DNA of 64,000 nt, taken from assembly GCA_018417955.1 (NCBI GenBank), contig JACTVC010000018.1, positions 1,156,864 through 1,220,863 on the forward strand, given 5' to 3'. The position numbers were made by a program, and so were the translations under genes. The notes beneath the pieces were generated by a model, which saw nothing but the letters and a program-made list of their open reading frames with translations, was not told the DNA's origin and searched no databases. Origin of the DNA: Laccaria trichodermophora (Eukaryota > Basidiomycota > Agaricomycetes > Agaricales > Hydnangiaceae). Positions 48,360-60,258 of the stretch are shown here, piece after piece (within the stretch, counting starts at the first letter, position 1; each line of letters begins with the position of its first letter).

Positions 48360-49312
48360 TATCTTCTTTCCCTTTTTTTTTTCTTCCCTTTCTTTTATTT
48401 CTCCTTCCTACCCCTTCTTGGTTCCTCGCACATACCACGTACATATACATCTCATTGTTGTTGTGTTCAGCTCTTGTTGTACTTTGCTCGTGATACTTGC
48501 CGTATGTTAGAATACAGCATTGATTGGGACTGACGGGCGGTTTATGTGATAGGTTTCTTTTCAAGCTGGTTTTCGGGGTAGAGTTGTGTGGTTTTTAGAT
48601 GGATGCCGGTATAGTTAACGTTCTTTTAATGCGTAATGCATTGAAGACCCGTTTACAGATGCCAACTATCACTGTCTATGATGAGGTTTCCTGCCAGTGA
48701 GACCGACTACAAGTCCCGGCTCCCCGTTGCGTCTGCGAATCAGACGTCATGTCGTGTCAAGTCTCGGCCGCTACAGAGAAGGTCCACGGTTAGGATGTAG
48801 TTGTGGTGATGAGGAACGGCGAAAAACTGCAAAAGGTCCCATGGTACCCGTGATATCGTACATAGTCGCGTCTAGTCAAGTCTCGCACCAATGTGGCCAC
48901 TGGCTTCTTTTTCACTAGAGCACAGATGAAGCGGTGATAAAAAGGAAGAGGTCCCTTTTTACGACTTATCAACGTATAGGAACAGATTCCTGTCAAGGAG
49001 CTCCGCTCGCGGCTCAAATTACAACTGAAAGGTACCTTGGACAACATTGAAACAACCATTGCACAACAGAGTGTCAAAACGTACACTTAGTTTCTGCTGG
49101 TGAGAAAGCCCATTTCCTAGGCTCTTGCTTGCAGGCGCCCGTTTACCATCGCGTGACGTCATAAGGTCATGTGTTGTGCATGCCAAGACATAGCTCCGAA
49201 ACAAGCTCCGACAAACCTCACCTCTTCCTCGTTACCAAAACGTACAAAAGCCCACGGCTGAAATGTTTTCTTTCTTTCTTCCTTTTCCCCGGATTATACC
49301 ATCCCATCGAAC
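48360..49312. other. Intergenic region
   Basis: 950 bp between tandem plus-strand genes. It begins with a T-rich stretch suited to a 3' UTR. A pyrimidine-rich run just before 49313 is the likely core promoter/leader of URC1. No other feature. Confidence 0.45.
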
Positions 49313-51383
49313 ATGTCTGTCTCCGACGCCGTTCTAACCCAGATCCTTGCGCAGCTGCAGTCCCTGCAAGTATCGCAGCAGGCGATGCAAGCCAAGGTAA
49401 GCAGTTGGAATCGCTCAGAGTGAATTCTTGGCCATAGCTAACCATTGTGATTTTGAAGTTGGACGCCATCTCTGGTGGGAAGGGCTCGACCCCTCTCGAA
49501 CCGAAGGTCAGCACGCACGTTCGGTCTGTGTCGGACGCGCAGTCGGTTAGCTCAACTCCGTCATCACCAACATCACCTATCGCCCAACGTGTGGTTCTAG
49601 CGTCGGCTACTCCTCGCACGGCGTCCACTCCAGTGTCAGCACCTCTGACGGACAAGGAGCGGGAGAAATTGCTGTATCCAGGCCGTGTCAACCTCACCAG
49701 TACGTCATAGCCGTAATAACAAACTGAAAGATGCTTTAACTCGGTTCCAGCTTATCCTGACCAACACGGAATTGTGCCACATCCTCTCCATTGGGGTGTA
49801 GAGAACCCCACAGAGCGTGGACCGGTCATTTGCTCCCGCCTGCCGTCCAGCATCAAGCAGCGCAATGCCATTGGCGCTCACTCTGGGTCTTACTCCATAT
49901 ATCGCGCCCTCTCCATTGCCATGGGCACTCTTAACCCCACCCATAAACCAGATTACTCCCAGACAGAGCCACCCGTCGACATTCCACCCAACCCCTCATG
50001 GTCAGATCCATCCAAAATCGTCTCGTTCGATCCTTGGGGCCATCTCGTTCCCAGCGTCTTTGCGAAGGAGATCGAAAGTGGCTTGGATATCAGGCCGAGT
50101 ATTGCCGTCACCAAGGCTCATTTGAAGATGAGCGAGTTGGATGACGCTGCCAGAAAGGGTGATATTGAGGTAGATGGCTCAATCGTCTTGAAGAGTAGAC
50201 CGGTGATGAATGTGGATGGGACTCCGAGTGATGCGTATCCAGGAGTGGAGGCGACGGTTAGTAAAGCCGCGGTTGAACCGGTGTGGTACCTTCCTGGAGT
50301 GGCTAAACGGTTTGGAATGTATGTCATTGTCCCTTTTCGTTTTTACTCGTTCTGAAGGAATTGAATAGCTCAGAGGCCCTTCTTCGCCGAGCACTCTTTG
50401 AAGACACGGGAGGAATGTACCCTGAACTCGTTACACGTCCTGACATCAAGGTTTTCCTACCTCCAATTGGAGGCCTTACAGTTTACATATGTATGTACCT
50501 TTGTTCTTCTCCCCGGATTCTTGTCTCAAACATCAATATAGTCGGGAACCCTGCTTTCATGTCCGATAAGAGCAAAGAGCTCACTTTACGCGTTCACGAC
50601 GAATGTTTGTAGCTGAATTCTTTTCTCACATGCGTTTTGACACTTTTCATCAGGTAATGGCTCTGACGTCTTCGGCTCTGACATATGTACCTGTAAGCCT
50701 TACCTGACGTACGCAATCGAAGAGTGTATCCGTTGCGCGCAGAGAGGCAAGCAATTTCTGTCCTCATTGTGCTTCTATCTCACTTTGCGTTATAGGTGGC
50801 GTCGGCGTTGTTGTCTACTTCCGCAAAGAAGGCCGCGCTCTTGGTGAAGTAACCAAGTACGTTGTTCCCCTCTTCTCTTCCTTTTTCCTTACCTAACGGC
50901 TCCAGGTATCTCGTTTACAACTTGCGCAAACGCGGCGGTGATTCCGCAGACAAGTATTTCAAGTCGACTGAAATGATTGCTGGCGTGAAGGATATGCGGT
51001 TCCAAGCTCTCATGCCCGACGTGCTACACTGGTTGGGCATTCAGAAGGTGGATAATATGGTTTCCATGAGCGATATGTATGTATCACTCCCTTATCGCCC
51101 TTCTTCCTGGTTGATAATGCATATCAGGAAATACGACGCCATCGTAAAGAGCGGCATCCCGATTCTGAAACGATATGATATCCCCGGTACGTCTTCATGA
51201 TCTTGAACTGTTCATCTGCGTATAAGATGCTGAAGTACTACAATAGATCATCTTATCCCGCCCGACTCCCGCGTAGAGATCGATGCGAAGATCGCAGCTG
51301 GGTATTTCTCGAGCGGGAAGCAGGTGACGGAGGCTGATTTGGTGAAGACTGTTGGGAGAACTTGGGAAGAGACGGAGCATTGA
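49313..51383 (+). CDS. URC1: URC1-type GTP cyclohydrolase II-like protein (uracil catabolism)
   Basis: 532 residues from ten exons: 49313-49396, 49459-49699, 49751-50318, 50369-50490, 50542-50604, 50654-50746, 50796-50856, 50906-51076, 51128-51186 and 51247-51383. An N-terminal coiled/disordered part (VLTQILAQLQSLQVSQQAMQ) precedes the fungal GTP_CH_N region (GSYSIYRALSIAMGTL, FDPWGHLVP) and a RibA-like GTP cyclohydrolase II domain. The zinc Cys residues are in HDEC-NGSDVFGSDICTC, with RKEGRALGEVTKY as the nucleotide-binding loop. Fungal Urc1 acts in the URC uracil-degradation pathway rather than riboflavin synthesis; which one applies here rests on the N-terminal extension and the lack of a RibB domain. 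The intron at 50747-50795 begins GCAAGC (GC-AG). Confidence 0.9.
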
Positions 51384-51763
51384 GCTTTGGTGTTCCTGAC
51401 CGCTGTATTTTGTACTTTTCTGAGTTCTCGACGATGTCTGTAACACCTCAAATGATGAGATCTTCGCGGTGGATAATTTCTGAATGAATTATGATTGGAG
51501 AGACTGGCTTGAAAAGTTGCCTGACCAAGCATGACAGTTATATCAAACGGCTTGCACGTTGGTAAGTCACGATGTTGAGGGCCACAGGGGAAGGGTAAAC
51601 ATTTGAGATGAAGGGGGATGCATAAGAAGAAGTGAAAGTATACATAGATGTCCGCGACTGGCATAAGGCATAAGGCATATCAAACTTGAGGAGATCATGG
51701 GTACGAGGAGAGAAAAAAGGGGCAGCAAAAGAAGGACCTGGCCCACCAAAAACCGCTTATTAT

Positions 51764-52936
51764 TTAGCGATAGCCCTCATATGTCCACACACACGCCCCA
51801 CCCATTATAGCAGCTATATCAACGACCGCCTCCGCCGCCTCCTCATCCATGCCCTCACAACCATATCCCAAGAAAAATGAGTCGGGCCTGATTCGTAAGG
51901 ACGACAGAGATCGAGAACGGCAGCGGGAACGGCGGAGGTCTGCGCGTGTCATGACGGCCTGTGTTGGGAGTTGTGCGCGCTTTGCTCCCTGGAGTAAGGC
52001 TATGGGCACCTGTGATGTGGGATCAACTACGGGTGGCTCCATCACTGCGGCGGCGAGCTTGAGTGCGTGAAGCCTCTTCTTTTTAGCAAGGACACGACGC
52101 GGTCTCGGAGGATCGGAAGTAGTGGGGGTGTCGATAGAGGTAGAGGGCTGAGCAGGAGTGGAACCTATACTGCCTCGACGCCTAATTGTGAAGATGAAGG
52201 GCCTCGAACGCCCATTCTTTGTAGGAGCAGGAGGAGTGGCAGAGTCGTCAAGTTTCGGCTTTGAATAGACGCTTTCCTTCCTCGTCAAAATGCTCGACAC
52301 ACCTTTCCTGAGACCCTTCCAGGTACGAGTCTTCCTGTTCCCCTGCTTGTCGACAATCATAATGTCCGCCTCTATTTCTGTGACATCTGTGTCCTGCCCA
52401 GTCGTAGTAGGCTTGCACGGGACCGCGTTGCGAGCTTGAGTTTTAGATCGCCCCAAAATTTTCAACGGCGTTACAGTGTACTTGCTCATCGCCGACGTGA
52501 AGGTTGGATGGGCATCAGAGTGGCTGTAACATCTGCGTCGGGTACGGCCCAACTGATGAAGCGCTTCTTTCAACCCTTTTGCAATGTCGTCCACTTGGTT
52601 GACAGGCTCAACCACCACACAGCCAATGTTCGCGCCATTCTCCTCAAAGTCCATAGACGAAAAATTAGAGACAGCGCTGTGGAAACTGTCTGTGCTCGAG
52701 GAGGGCGAGTCGGATTCCGGTGGCATGGCGAACTGCGAGAAACTGAGGTTGGAGAGATCGTCCTGAGACCCCCAGGCCAGCGAGGTTGGTCTCGAACGAA
52801 CAAAGCAGGCCCTCAGCGATGAAGTCGGTGAAGGGGGGCGTATCGTCAGGCTGTCAGCGAAGTCTGACTCTCTACTTGGGACCCAGAACAAGACCCTCGA
52901 CGTGGCGGAGAGGGGATAGGGCTTGATGATAGACAT
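51764..52936 (-). CDS. Low-complexity basic protein of unknown function
   Basis: Single-exon frame. The frame is open upstream to 53215, but the ATG at 52936 (MSIIKPYPLSATSRVLFWVP) begins protein-like sequence, giving 390 residues. The body is Ser/Thr/Pro/Arg-rich with a patch ADIMIVDKQGNRKTRTWKGL, basic stretches and a C-terminal short hydrophobic segment (VVDIAAIMGGACVWTYEGYR). No family recognised; convergent with URC1. Confidence 0.6.
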   Translation of the reverse strand: MSIIKPYPLSATSRVLFWVPSRESDFADSLTIRPPSPTSSLRACFVRSRPTSLAWGSQDDLSNLSFSQFAMPPESDSPSSSTDSFHSAVSNFSSMDFEENGANIGCVVVEPVNQVDDIAKGLKEALHQLGRTRRRCYSHSDAHPTFTSAMSKYTVTPLKILGRSKTQARNAVPCKPTTTGQDTDVTEIEADIMIVDKQGNRKTRTWKGLRKGVSSILTRKESVYSKPKLDDSATPPAPTKNGRSRPFIFTIRRRGSIGSTPAQPSTSIDTPTTSDPPRPRRVLAKKKRLHALKLAAAVMEPPVVDPTSQVPIALLQGAKRAQLPTQAVMTRADLRRSRCRSRSLSSLRIRPDSFFLGYGCEGMDEEAAEAVVDIAAIMGGACVWTYEGYR

Positions 52937-55900
52937 TGAAATTAATTTTGAAGTTGGTGAGGAGGAAAGATTGTGTGGGTGGTTTGTCACAGATTGGGCA
53001 AGTCGTTTTATAGGCGATGGCAAGGCACGGTGGCCGACAGTGTTATCCCGCGTCAACGAGGAATTTGTGGCATGGGGACAATGGGGGGCATTAAACGAGC
53101 GACAATGGTGGCCTCGGGTATGCCCGATTTGGGTGGTGGCCTTGCGGAGAACGAGAACTCTGGCACCGTGATCTGGTGGCCACCGAACCACATCTCCACA
53201 AAAAACGACTCGCATCTCATTTTCTGCAGGGAATGGTGATCATTACTTACATTTTGCCTCACCACCCCCCTCACTGCTGTCCAAACTCATCATTGCTCGG
53301 CTGCTCCTTGGGCGAACTGAGAACAAAAGGCATAGAATGTTATGCGGCGTCAAATTGAATTGGCCGACACACCGTTCGTCGGAGGTCCACCTCGTATATC
53401 CAGATCCCACGACTAACCTTTCCTGACATTAGCATAGGTATACTAAATTCGTTGCTGCCACAATTAAAAGTTGTAAATTCACTGGAAGTCGTGGTAAGCA
53501 ATGTCAAAGTCTACGGCTGAGGTTCAGGGGGGTTTCCCAGTCCTTAAGCGAGACAAAGATGAGGGAAACCCAATGATGAAGATGACGTTAAATTGATAGC
53601 AGCCGTGGATCCCAGGTGGATAGATTTCAACCTATATGTCCAAGCCTTTCTGAATGAGAGCGATGACATAATTTTTTTTCGTTCCATTGCATGGCGCGAG
53701 CGGAAGTAAAGCGCAAAATGCAGGCACCTGGAGGTAGATACGTCATATGCTCCTAGCGATAACTCCCAGCAGCCTCAGGTGAACACAAGAAGTGGAACGA
53801 ACCGTCGGCAGGTCACCAACGCGTTTCAATCGTGCTGCCCAAAATTCCGTCGAAGGTGATTGGAGGAGGGCCGATTAGATCATTCAGATAATGAAAGAGC
53901 GGCCAGAGGTGACAGGAAAATTGTACAACGAAGAACCAGGGGTGGGAAAACATTTTTGATCACTTTTTGGGCGCTATTTCAAATAATGGACGCTTGATGA
54001 ACGCCCATCTCCCCCAATCCCCGAAGATTTGCCGTTGCGTGCTTCAAATCTTCATCTAAAGACGAATATTAACGGTTTTCGTGGCATGACAGCTTGATAG
54101 TTGAGGCTTGAGGATTCGTATCTTGACTTCTTGTCAGAAACTCGAGGCCTAGGGCAGCATACACATGATTTGATCTCGACTCTTTCACGATGCTCAAGTC
54201 GAGTCCAAGAGGAATGTATCTCGTTGAAGTTGTAATGCGGGTGTCTACACCCTTTTATGGATTTCAAACGAGACAACTATTCGACTCCGTAAGCACCCAT
54301 TCACTGAGATTCCTGATGCCTTTGCGTTGACTATTGAATGAAGGATCGCGGCTTGCGAAGGAAGTAAGAAAACGAACAGCAGAAGGGCTCAAGAGTAAAC
54401 GTCAAAAACTCACCGAATTCACCAGCGGGCGTCCTCCCATGGTTCGCGTTGTCTATAGTTGGGACTTGCCGTTTATCTCGGGCTCCGGTAAGTGCGCTTC
54501 TGGATTCTGACAAGGTGACTCATATTGTTGTGTTCCTCCAGATTCTCGGAATTTTGCGTTCCACAGCCGCCTCTAGATCTTGAAGTGACCACATAGACAA
54601 CGTTGGGCTTCTACTTCTATGGCAATAAGGTTGAGGATCTTCAGGATCTGCACGAACCTGAAGCGGAGACGGGATCCGTGCGCACGTCTTTGGCTGAGTG
54701 CGACGCAGGAAAACTCATCAAGGTCATTTCTAGCCGTTCGTGGAACTTGACATATGACGCGCTCCATGTGGCCCATCCCTATTACAAAATGCGGGTGAGG
54801 GCCATTAGAGTCGCGGCGTCACAATCCGATATTCCTTCCCTTGCTTCTTTGACGGTTTGACCTCTACGTTGCGATCGCAGCAGCTACGCTAGAAAGGCGG
54901 ATTTCTAGAACACCAACGATGATATTCACGCCTTTTCGTTGAGAACGCCGTCGAAAATATACGGACTTCGGCTTCCGCCAGTTCCCAAACTTGTCCCCGT
55001 TCCCCCGTACTCGGACTGAAAAATGTGGGCGCACTCGTCCCGCCTACGGAGCCGTCTAACGCACCCAAGGTAACGCTCCCGCTCTTCCAGAATCATACAA
55101 TAAGCACGAGATCGACCCAGACCATAGTTCGTAGTATGGTTTCTGCCTTTCTGGAGTCGTTAAATCCATTCATCCACAAAGGCTAAACTTGCCCGACCAA
55201 GTCCCAACCCTGCTACCCGACCTTGACCCGACCCAACACCTCCCAACATCAAATCACTTACAACTTGCCAAGAACAAATTCTTGCAAATTTCTCGTATGT
55301 TTAGCAAGGATCGAAGATCCAAGATGCCCACGATCGACGCTTAGGGTATCCCAGGACATTATCACCCTGTCGATTGTTGGTTGACGGAGGTTGACGGCCA
55401 CTTTTTGATCACTTTAACCATCATGATTCGGACCGACGTCTCGTTTGAAAATATTGGAGCCTGGAGGTGGCTGGCCAGACGACAACAGTCGACAACCGTC
55501 TCAAGACCCTGTTGGATACTCCGTCGGTCGCTACATCCAAGACACTTGAAATTTCTTTGACTCGGCGCGTGGGGGAGGGTCGGTTTGAGAGATATGTAGA
55601 TTCGTCGCGTTACGAGAGGGGAGACATTCGGGACCGACAATCATTAGAATCATCTTCAAAGCGTTTCCGATGATCGCCTCTTTGCGTCAACCAGGCTATT
55701 GTGTTTGAATGCACGATCCGTTGGTAGAATCGCGCGTTCCCAACTTCTTTTGAAGATGTGCAGACTCCGGAGCCTTTGGTGATGACGAGATTACGATGAC
55801 TGTGGTCTACAAGGATTCAGCTTTGCAAGAGGCGGGCCATTGCCTCTTAGGCTCTTCTTCTGCTCAAGCGTCAGGAATTGAACACTCGGTGCGCAAATGT

Positions 55901-56172
55901 TATTCGCTCTCATCCCGTTTCTTTCTCCCCTGTTTTTTCACAAGTCCTGTCGGGTACTAGTATAGTACCCCGTAAAACACACATATGCACCAGCCAACTC
56001 GACGGTCGGTAGATCACTGGTGTAACATCGGATCATTGTATCCTTGCCCACACCGAAACTAAAAGCTCCCCGTACGCGGGTATCGCGCTTCTTCTGAGGC
56101 TTCTTAACGAAGTTGACGCGAACGAGACCTTTTCTAGACGACTTCATCACCACCGCACAGCGCTATATAACC
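52937..56172. other. 3.2-kb region without a supportable gene
   Basis: Several fragments look coding-like: the plus frame at 54603-54860 (EDLQDLHEPEAETGSVRTSL) and an open stretch 54405-54490 with a GTAAGT after it. Joining them gives stops, and minus-strand readings of the same stretch are equally plausible. Could hold a decayed gene. A TATATAA at 56164 is the probable promoter of the next gene. Confidence 0.35.
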
Positions 56173-56268
56173 ATGATCCATTCTCTTTCCTCTCCCTATT
56201 TTTCCACAACTTATCCATTGCCAGTACAAACATTGGTTGAATCTATCGCGACCCACTCCTCGATTCCC

Positions 56269-57738
56269 ATGCAACTGTCATCGGCCTATTATACACATTC
56301 GGTTTCTCCGCCACATGACACGAGAGTCGGGTCCTCAAGGGAGAGCGAACTCTTTTTTTCGAAAACGGCCCAACCTCTTTCTGTACACCCAGCGCAGGCT
56401 TACAGACGGACGAAACCACACTCCACAACTACTACAAGACCAGCCTCCGAGTATTCACGCTCATTAAAATCGCACGGCGGGGCCACTCGTCCCCCACCCT
56501 CAGAACTATCCACACCATCTCCCGTCCGAACGCTCTTACGACGAGACGATATCATCTCCAAAACATTAGGACGAGATAACATCACTTCCAACGACGACAT
56601 CTCCCTCGACCCTCCCTTCGATCCCATGACCAAGGGAAAACGACAATACATCCCCCCACCACTCAACCTCGTCACACCCCCGCCAAAGAGCACGCGCCGC
56701 CCAAGGTCATCATCTCTCAACATCCTTCCACCGCCCCTCGACAAGCCTAACACGCCTCTAACACCCATTTCCCCTATAACGGGATACCGCGCGGTCCCCT
56801 CTGAGAAAGAACAGCGGCGGAGACGCATGGTTAAGCTCGCCAGAACCTTAGGCCATGAAGTTTACATGGAACTAGCGAACCTCCCCGTCACAACCAACCC
56901 TAGAAACAGCAGTATCAATGAAGACTGGGTGGTCCTCTCGGAACAGCCTTCCATCGACACCTCCACCGAACCGCCCCCTTGCCCCTGGTACCAGGCTCGC
57001 ACTAAAAAGCCGAGCTTACGGTTTTCAAAACCGGGGATTTACATGAAGGGACAGTCTCACCCTCAGAATAAATCGGAGGATTACGGCGTTTCACATCGCC
57101 CGGGTCAGCTAGCTTCCAGTGGATCATTGCCGGATTTGAGGAAGGAGGTTCGGAGGGAGGTCAAGTGGCTTCATGCGAAGAAGGCGAAGGCGATGGAGCG
57201 CAAGGCCACGGAATCTCAGTGCGAGCAGAAGACAAAGGAGACGCGACCGAACTTACTCCAAAGGAAGAACAGCGCGGCGCAGAAGAAGTGTGTTGATACT
57301 GAGGACACCATCCAATCTCCCATCATCTTTTGCTTGCCCCCTTCGCCGGTTTGCGAATACCCTTCTTTTCCATCACATCCATTCCGCCTCGTGGTTGAAG
57401 AGGAGGAGGAGGAGGAGGAGGAGGGAGAAGAGGAAGAGGAAGATAACAACGATGACGAGAGCGAGTCGTCTTCTTGTTACTCTCCTTCGGAAGGCGAGGG
57501 GGTGAAATTGGGAGAAATGGTAGACGATCTGGATTGTGAGAGGAAAGAGCTAGAATGGAAGAGAGGCAAGTTGTTGGAATGGAAGATGGGCGAATTGGTC
57601 GCTGTTGACTCGACCCACTTGGCTCCTCCTGAAATCAATGGAGGTGTGATTCGGAAGGAGCGGAGACAAGGCTGGAGTGGAGAGTGGAACCAGCCGCATA
57701 TTCAAGATGTGATTGAGAAATTGCGCGCTTTGAAGTGA
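56269..57738 (+). CDS. Hypothetical disordered protein with a Glu-rich run
   Basis: Single long exon. The frame opens at 56113 without an ATG. Possible starts are 56173, immediately after a TATATAA box, and 56269; the box about 105 bp upstream favours 56269 (490 residues). The protein is Pro/Ser/Arg-rich, with LARTLGHEVYMELANLP as one ordered-looking segment, a basic LRKEVRREVKWLHAKKAKAM helix, an acidic run of about 15 Glu and a coiled C-terminus (ERKELEWKRGKLLEWKMGEL). No family recognised. Confidence 0.6.
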   Translation: MQLSSAYYTHSVSPPHDTRVGSSRESELFFSKTAQPLSVHPAQAYRRTKPHSTTTTRPASEYSRSLKSHGGATRPPPSELSTPSPVRTLLRRDDIISKTLGRDNITSNDDISLDPPFDPMTKGKRQYIPPPLNLVTPPPKSTRRPRSSSLNILPPPLDKPNTPLTPISPITGYRAVPSEKEQRRRRMVKLARTLGHEVYMELANLPVTTNPRNSSINEDWVVLSEQPSIDTSTEPPPCPWYQARTKKPSLRFSKPGIYMKGQSHPQNKSEDYGVSHRPGQLASSGSLPDLRKEVRREVKWLHAKKAKAMERKATESQCEQKTKETRPNLLQRKNSAAQKKCVDTEDTIQSPIIFCLPPSPVCEYPSFPSHPFRLVVEEEEEEEEEGEEEEEDNNDDESESSSCYSPSEGEGVKLGEMVDDLDCERKELEWKRGKLLEWKMGELVAVDSTHLAPPEINGGVIRKERRQGWSGEWNQPHIQDVIEKLRALK

Positions 57739-57959
57739 GGGACTTGTTTTTTTTTTCGTTCATGTCAGGAAGACGTGTATTCGACTTGCTTTTTCGTTGT
57801 TCGTAGTCGGTATCGAGAATAGGGTTATTAGAGAAAGGATTTTCATACTCCAATTACACACATGATCATGCGCATATACGCTAAGTTTCCGATCAGAGCA
57901 AGGTTCAAAGGGAAGTGGCCAGTCAACACACCTGATCATTACGGGTTATCCACCTAGGA

Positions 57960-58320
57960 TTTGCCGTCGAAGCTACTCTTGAGAAAAACCAGAGTGGCGC
58001 AGAAGAGATATGTTGGCATTGACGGCGGCGTCATCCAATCTCATATTGCCCCCGTCGTTATTATGTGATCACCTTCTTTCCCATCTCACGGTTGCAAGGA
58101 GGGAAGATGAGGACGGGACGAGGAGAGCGGGTCGTCTCGTCACTCTAGGGGGTGAAGTGGGAGAATATTATGAACGAGTCGGAGGGAAAAGAGTCGTTCA
58201 CGTGGAATGGAAGAGGAGCGATTTAGGCCTTCACTGGGTTTCTAATTGATCGACGGTTCAAATGGGAAGCGAACGAGCCAGCTTCGTGATTCTCTGATGA
58301 GGGGAGGAATTGGGAGAGAA
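57960..58320 (+). pseudogene. Decayed tandem copy of the 3' part of the preceding gene
   Basis: From about 57990, GGCGCAGAAGA-ATGTTG and GTCATCCAATCTC match 57273-57320. Farther on, GGGGGTGAAGTGGGAGAA and GTGGAATGGAAGAGG match the region after 57500. The Glu-rich run is reduced, and frameshifts and stops are present. It is a partial local duplication, not a gene. Confidence 0.5.
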
Positions 58321-58534
58321 ATCGGACAATCTGGATTTGGGAGGTAAAGAGTCCTTCATGGTAAGATGGGTTGATCTGAAAGATCGACCTGCTTGTTCGT
58401 TCCCTTGACGTGAAGCCAGCGAGGATAGAGCGATCTAAAAAAATTTACAAAAAGAGAATTACATGAGGGTATGTATACACATTAGATACACTATTCCAGA
58501 AGCAGCGACATACCTGTCCCATGGAAACATACAT

Positions 58535-59580
58535 CTACGCATCCTGTGTCGACTTCAACTGGTCCCAGGTCGGCATCTCGAAGAAATCAGGCAACATATC
58601 CCACACCTCCTTCCTCCCTTTTAAATGCTGTAACTGACAATACGCCACACAGTCGGGACAGACATTAAGCTGGTACCACCTAGTATACTGCCTAAGCGGG
58701 TTCGGAGCCTTTGCAGCTTCCAATACATGCCACTCCGCATGAGGGCCTCTCGCATGGGCGCACAGCAAAGACTGGCACTGCGGGGAACGCTGAAAAGCGA
58801 GTAGGAACGAATGAGACAAGCTCATCTCCGCCCATCGAAGGCGTTCCCTGCCAACGAGACAGGTAGTCTTTGTTTGCCAGTCGATATCTGTTTCTTTGTG
58901 CCTGAGCATCCTCCGGCAGCTTACGCGCGCGACGCAGTAGTATGCGTAGGGCAGGACCTCAAGGACTTCGGTTTCACGAGCGAGGTTGATGGCACGCATG
59001 ACCGAGTCGGATTTGAATCGTTCGTGGGTGCTAGAAGCGACTTTTGTGTTGTACGCTTTGAATGAGGTGGGGAATTTGGATGAGAGGAGGGAGATGCAGC
59101 GTTGCCGGAGGGAGCGGATGACGTATTTGGTGCTGAGGCGGAGGATGCCCGATATAAAGTCCAGCAGGGGATCTAATTCTGCTTCTGGTGGGAGATTGTC
59201 GAAGTGGCTTGGGTAGAGTCAGTGGAAGTTCGATAGGAAGAGGATATGAGAGAAGCGTACGATGGGTCATAGACTGCCTTTAGTAGATCCACGACATCTT
59301 CAACCTTGTCATATAGTGGTACGACGTGACATCCATCGATGACGGCCTCTCCCGATGGCTGAGGTACGGTAAAAAGACCGGCAAAGAATTCCGAGTGGTT
59401 AGATAGGATTGTCTGATGGACACGAAACATAGTGTTGTGGACCGAGAGAATGATAGAGCCGTCGTAGAACCAGAAATCTGGGTGTTGTGTTGGAGGCGAC
59501 ATCGTGTCGGTGGTATTTGGTGACTTTGGTGACTTTGGTGAGTCCTTTGAATTAGGGCTTTCAGATAATGGTGAATCCAT
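58535..59580 (-). CDS. BTB/POZ domain protein
   Basis: 330 residues from exons 59580-59261 and 59207-58535. After a Ser/Pro/Lys-rich leader, a BTB fold is recognisable: FWFYDGSIILSVHNTMFRVH, LSNHSEFFAGLF, then VVPLYDKVEDVVDLLKAVYD and the following LLDFISGILRLSTKYVIRSLRQRC. The C-terminal half has conserved Cys/His spacing (YYCVARVSCRRML, VCPDCVAYC) common in this agaricomycete family. Such proteins are expanded in mushrooms; some may be ubiquitin-ligase adaptors, but this one has no Kelch or BACK domain I can name. The start is placed at the second in-frame ATG, which lies just before the recognisable sequence. Confidence 0.85.
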
Positions 59581-60044
59581 GTTTCCGAAACAGTGTGGTG
59601 GAGGAGCACAGGTGGATGGTGGAAGTTTAAAAAGGGAAGCGTGATGAAAGTTCTTGGATAAATGCCATTGTGGCCCGGTGAATTGCAGTGAGGCTGTCAA
59701 AGCTGCGCGGCGCTTCACTTACACCGTAGTTGGCACTGTCTCGCCACTGGCCGGTGACGAGAACAGGTTTGGGCCTTTGGGGCCATGAGGCAGTGCCACA
59801 TTCGATCGCCGACGGGACGAACTGCGCCTCACTCAGAGCAATTGCAAGCGTGAACACAGGCCTCATAAAGCAAGCCTATCACTTACGCGATTTATACATA
59901 CTGCCTTGCCATCCTTACATAGAGTCTCAAGGTCTCGTACGTATGCACTTATACAACTTGAAGCGCTTACAATTTCATATGGCGGCTATTCACGTGTCGC
60001 ATTGCAATAATAGCGCCACTGGTCCGTGCGCACTCCCGCCCTCC
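59581..60044. promoter_or_regulatory. Divergent intergenic region between the BTB gene and U2
   Basis: About 460 bp upstream of both genes; presumably contains the BTB promoter and any distal U2 elements. No motif beyond the U2 TATA box is evident. Confidence 0.4.
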
Positions 60045-60051
60045 TATAAAA
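60045..60051 (+). promoter_or_regulatory. TATA box of the U2 snRNA gene
   Basis: TATAAAA lies 27 bp before the inferred U2 5' end (A at 60072), the spacing expected of a Pol II snRNA promoter with a TATA element. Confidence 0.6.
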
Positions 60052-60071
60052 GCGGCTTGCCCACCGCCTCT

Positions 60072-60258
60072 ATTCTTCACCACTCTGGCCTTTTGGCTTA
60101 GATCAAGTGTAGTATCTGTTCTTAATAGTTTAACCACTATTATGGAGGCACCGCCTCCATTTCTGGTTATCTAATTTTTGCCTCCCCAGCTCCTTGGGCT
60201 CTGCTTGCACCCCTTGGACGTGATGACCTTGCTACCGCACTATCGGCTTGTGTCGTCG
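60072..60258 (+). ncRNA. U2 spliceosomal snRNA
   Basis: The 5' region contains GGCCTTTTGGCTTAGATCAA followed by GTGTAGTATCTGTTCTT, the nearly universal U2 core. GTAGTA at 60109-60114 is the branch-point recognition sequence. Stem IIa (AATAG...CTATT) and IIb (GGAGGC...GCCTCC) follow, then the Sm site AATTTTTG at 60173-60180 and 3' stem-loops ending near 60258 (GACG...CGTC closing pair). U2 pairs with intron branch points in the spliceosome. The 5' end is set by homology and TATA distance; the 3' end is approximate. Confidence 0.93.

Noticed and set aside
52937..53215. N-terminal 93-residue extension of the protein at 51764-52936
   Set aside because: The extension has non-protein-like composition and lies over the promoter; the internal ATG fits better.
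54331..54860. Two-exon gene on the plus strand, or one on the minus strand
   Set aside because: Each reading gives a plausible donor, but the joined frames hit stops and no family is recognisable.
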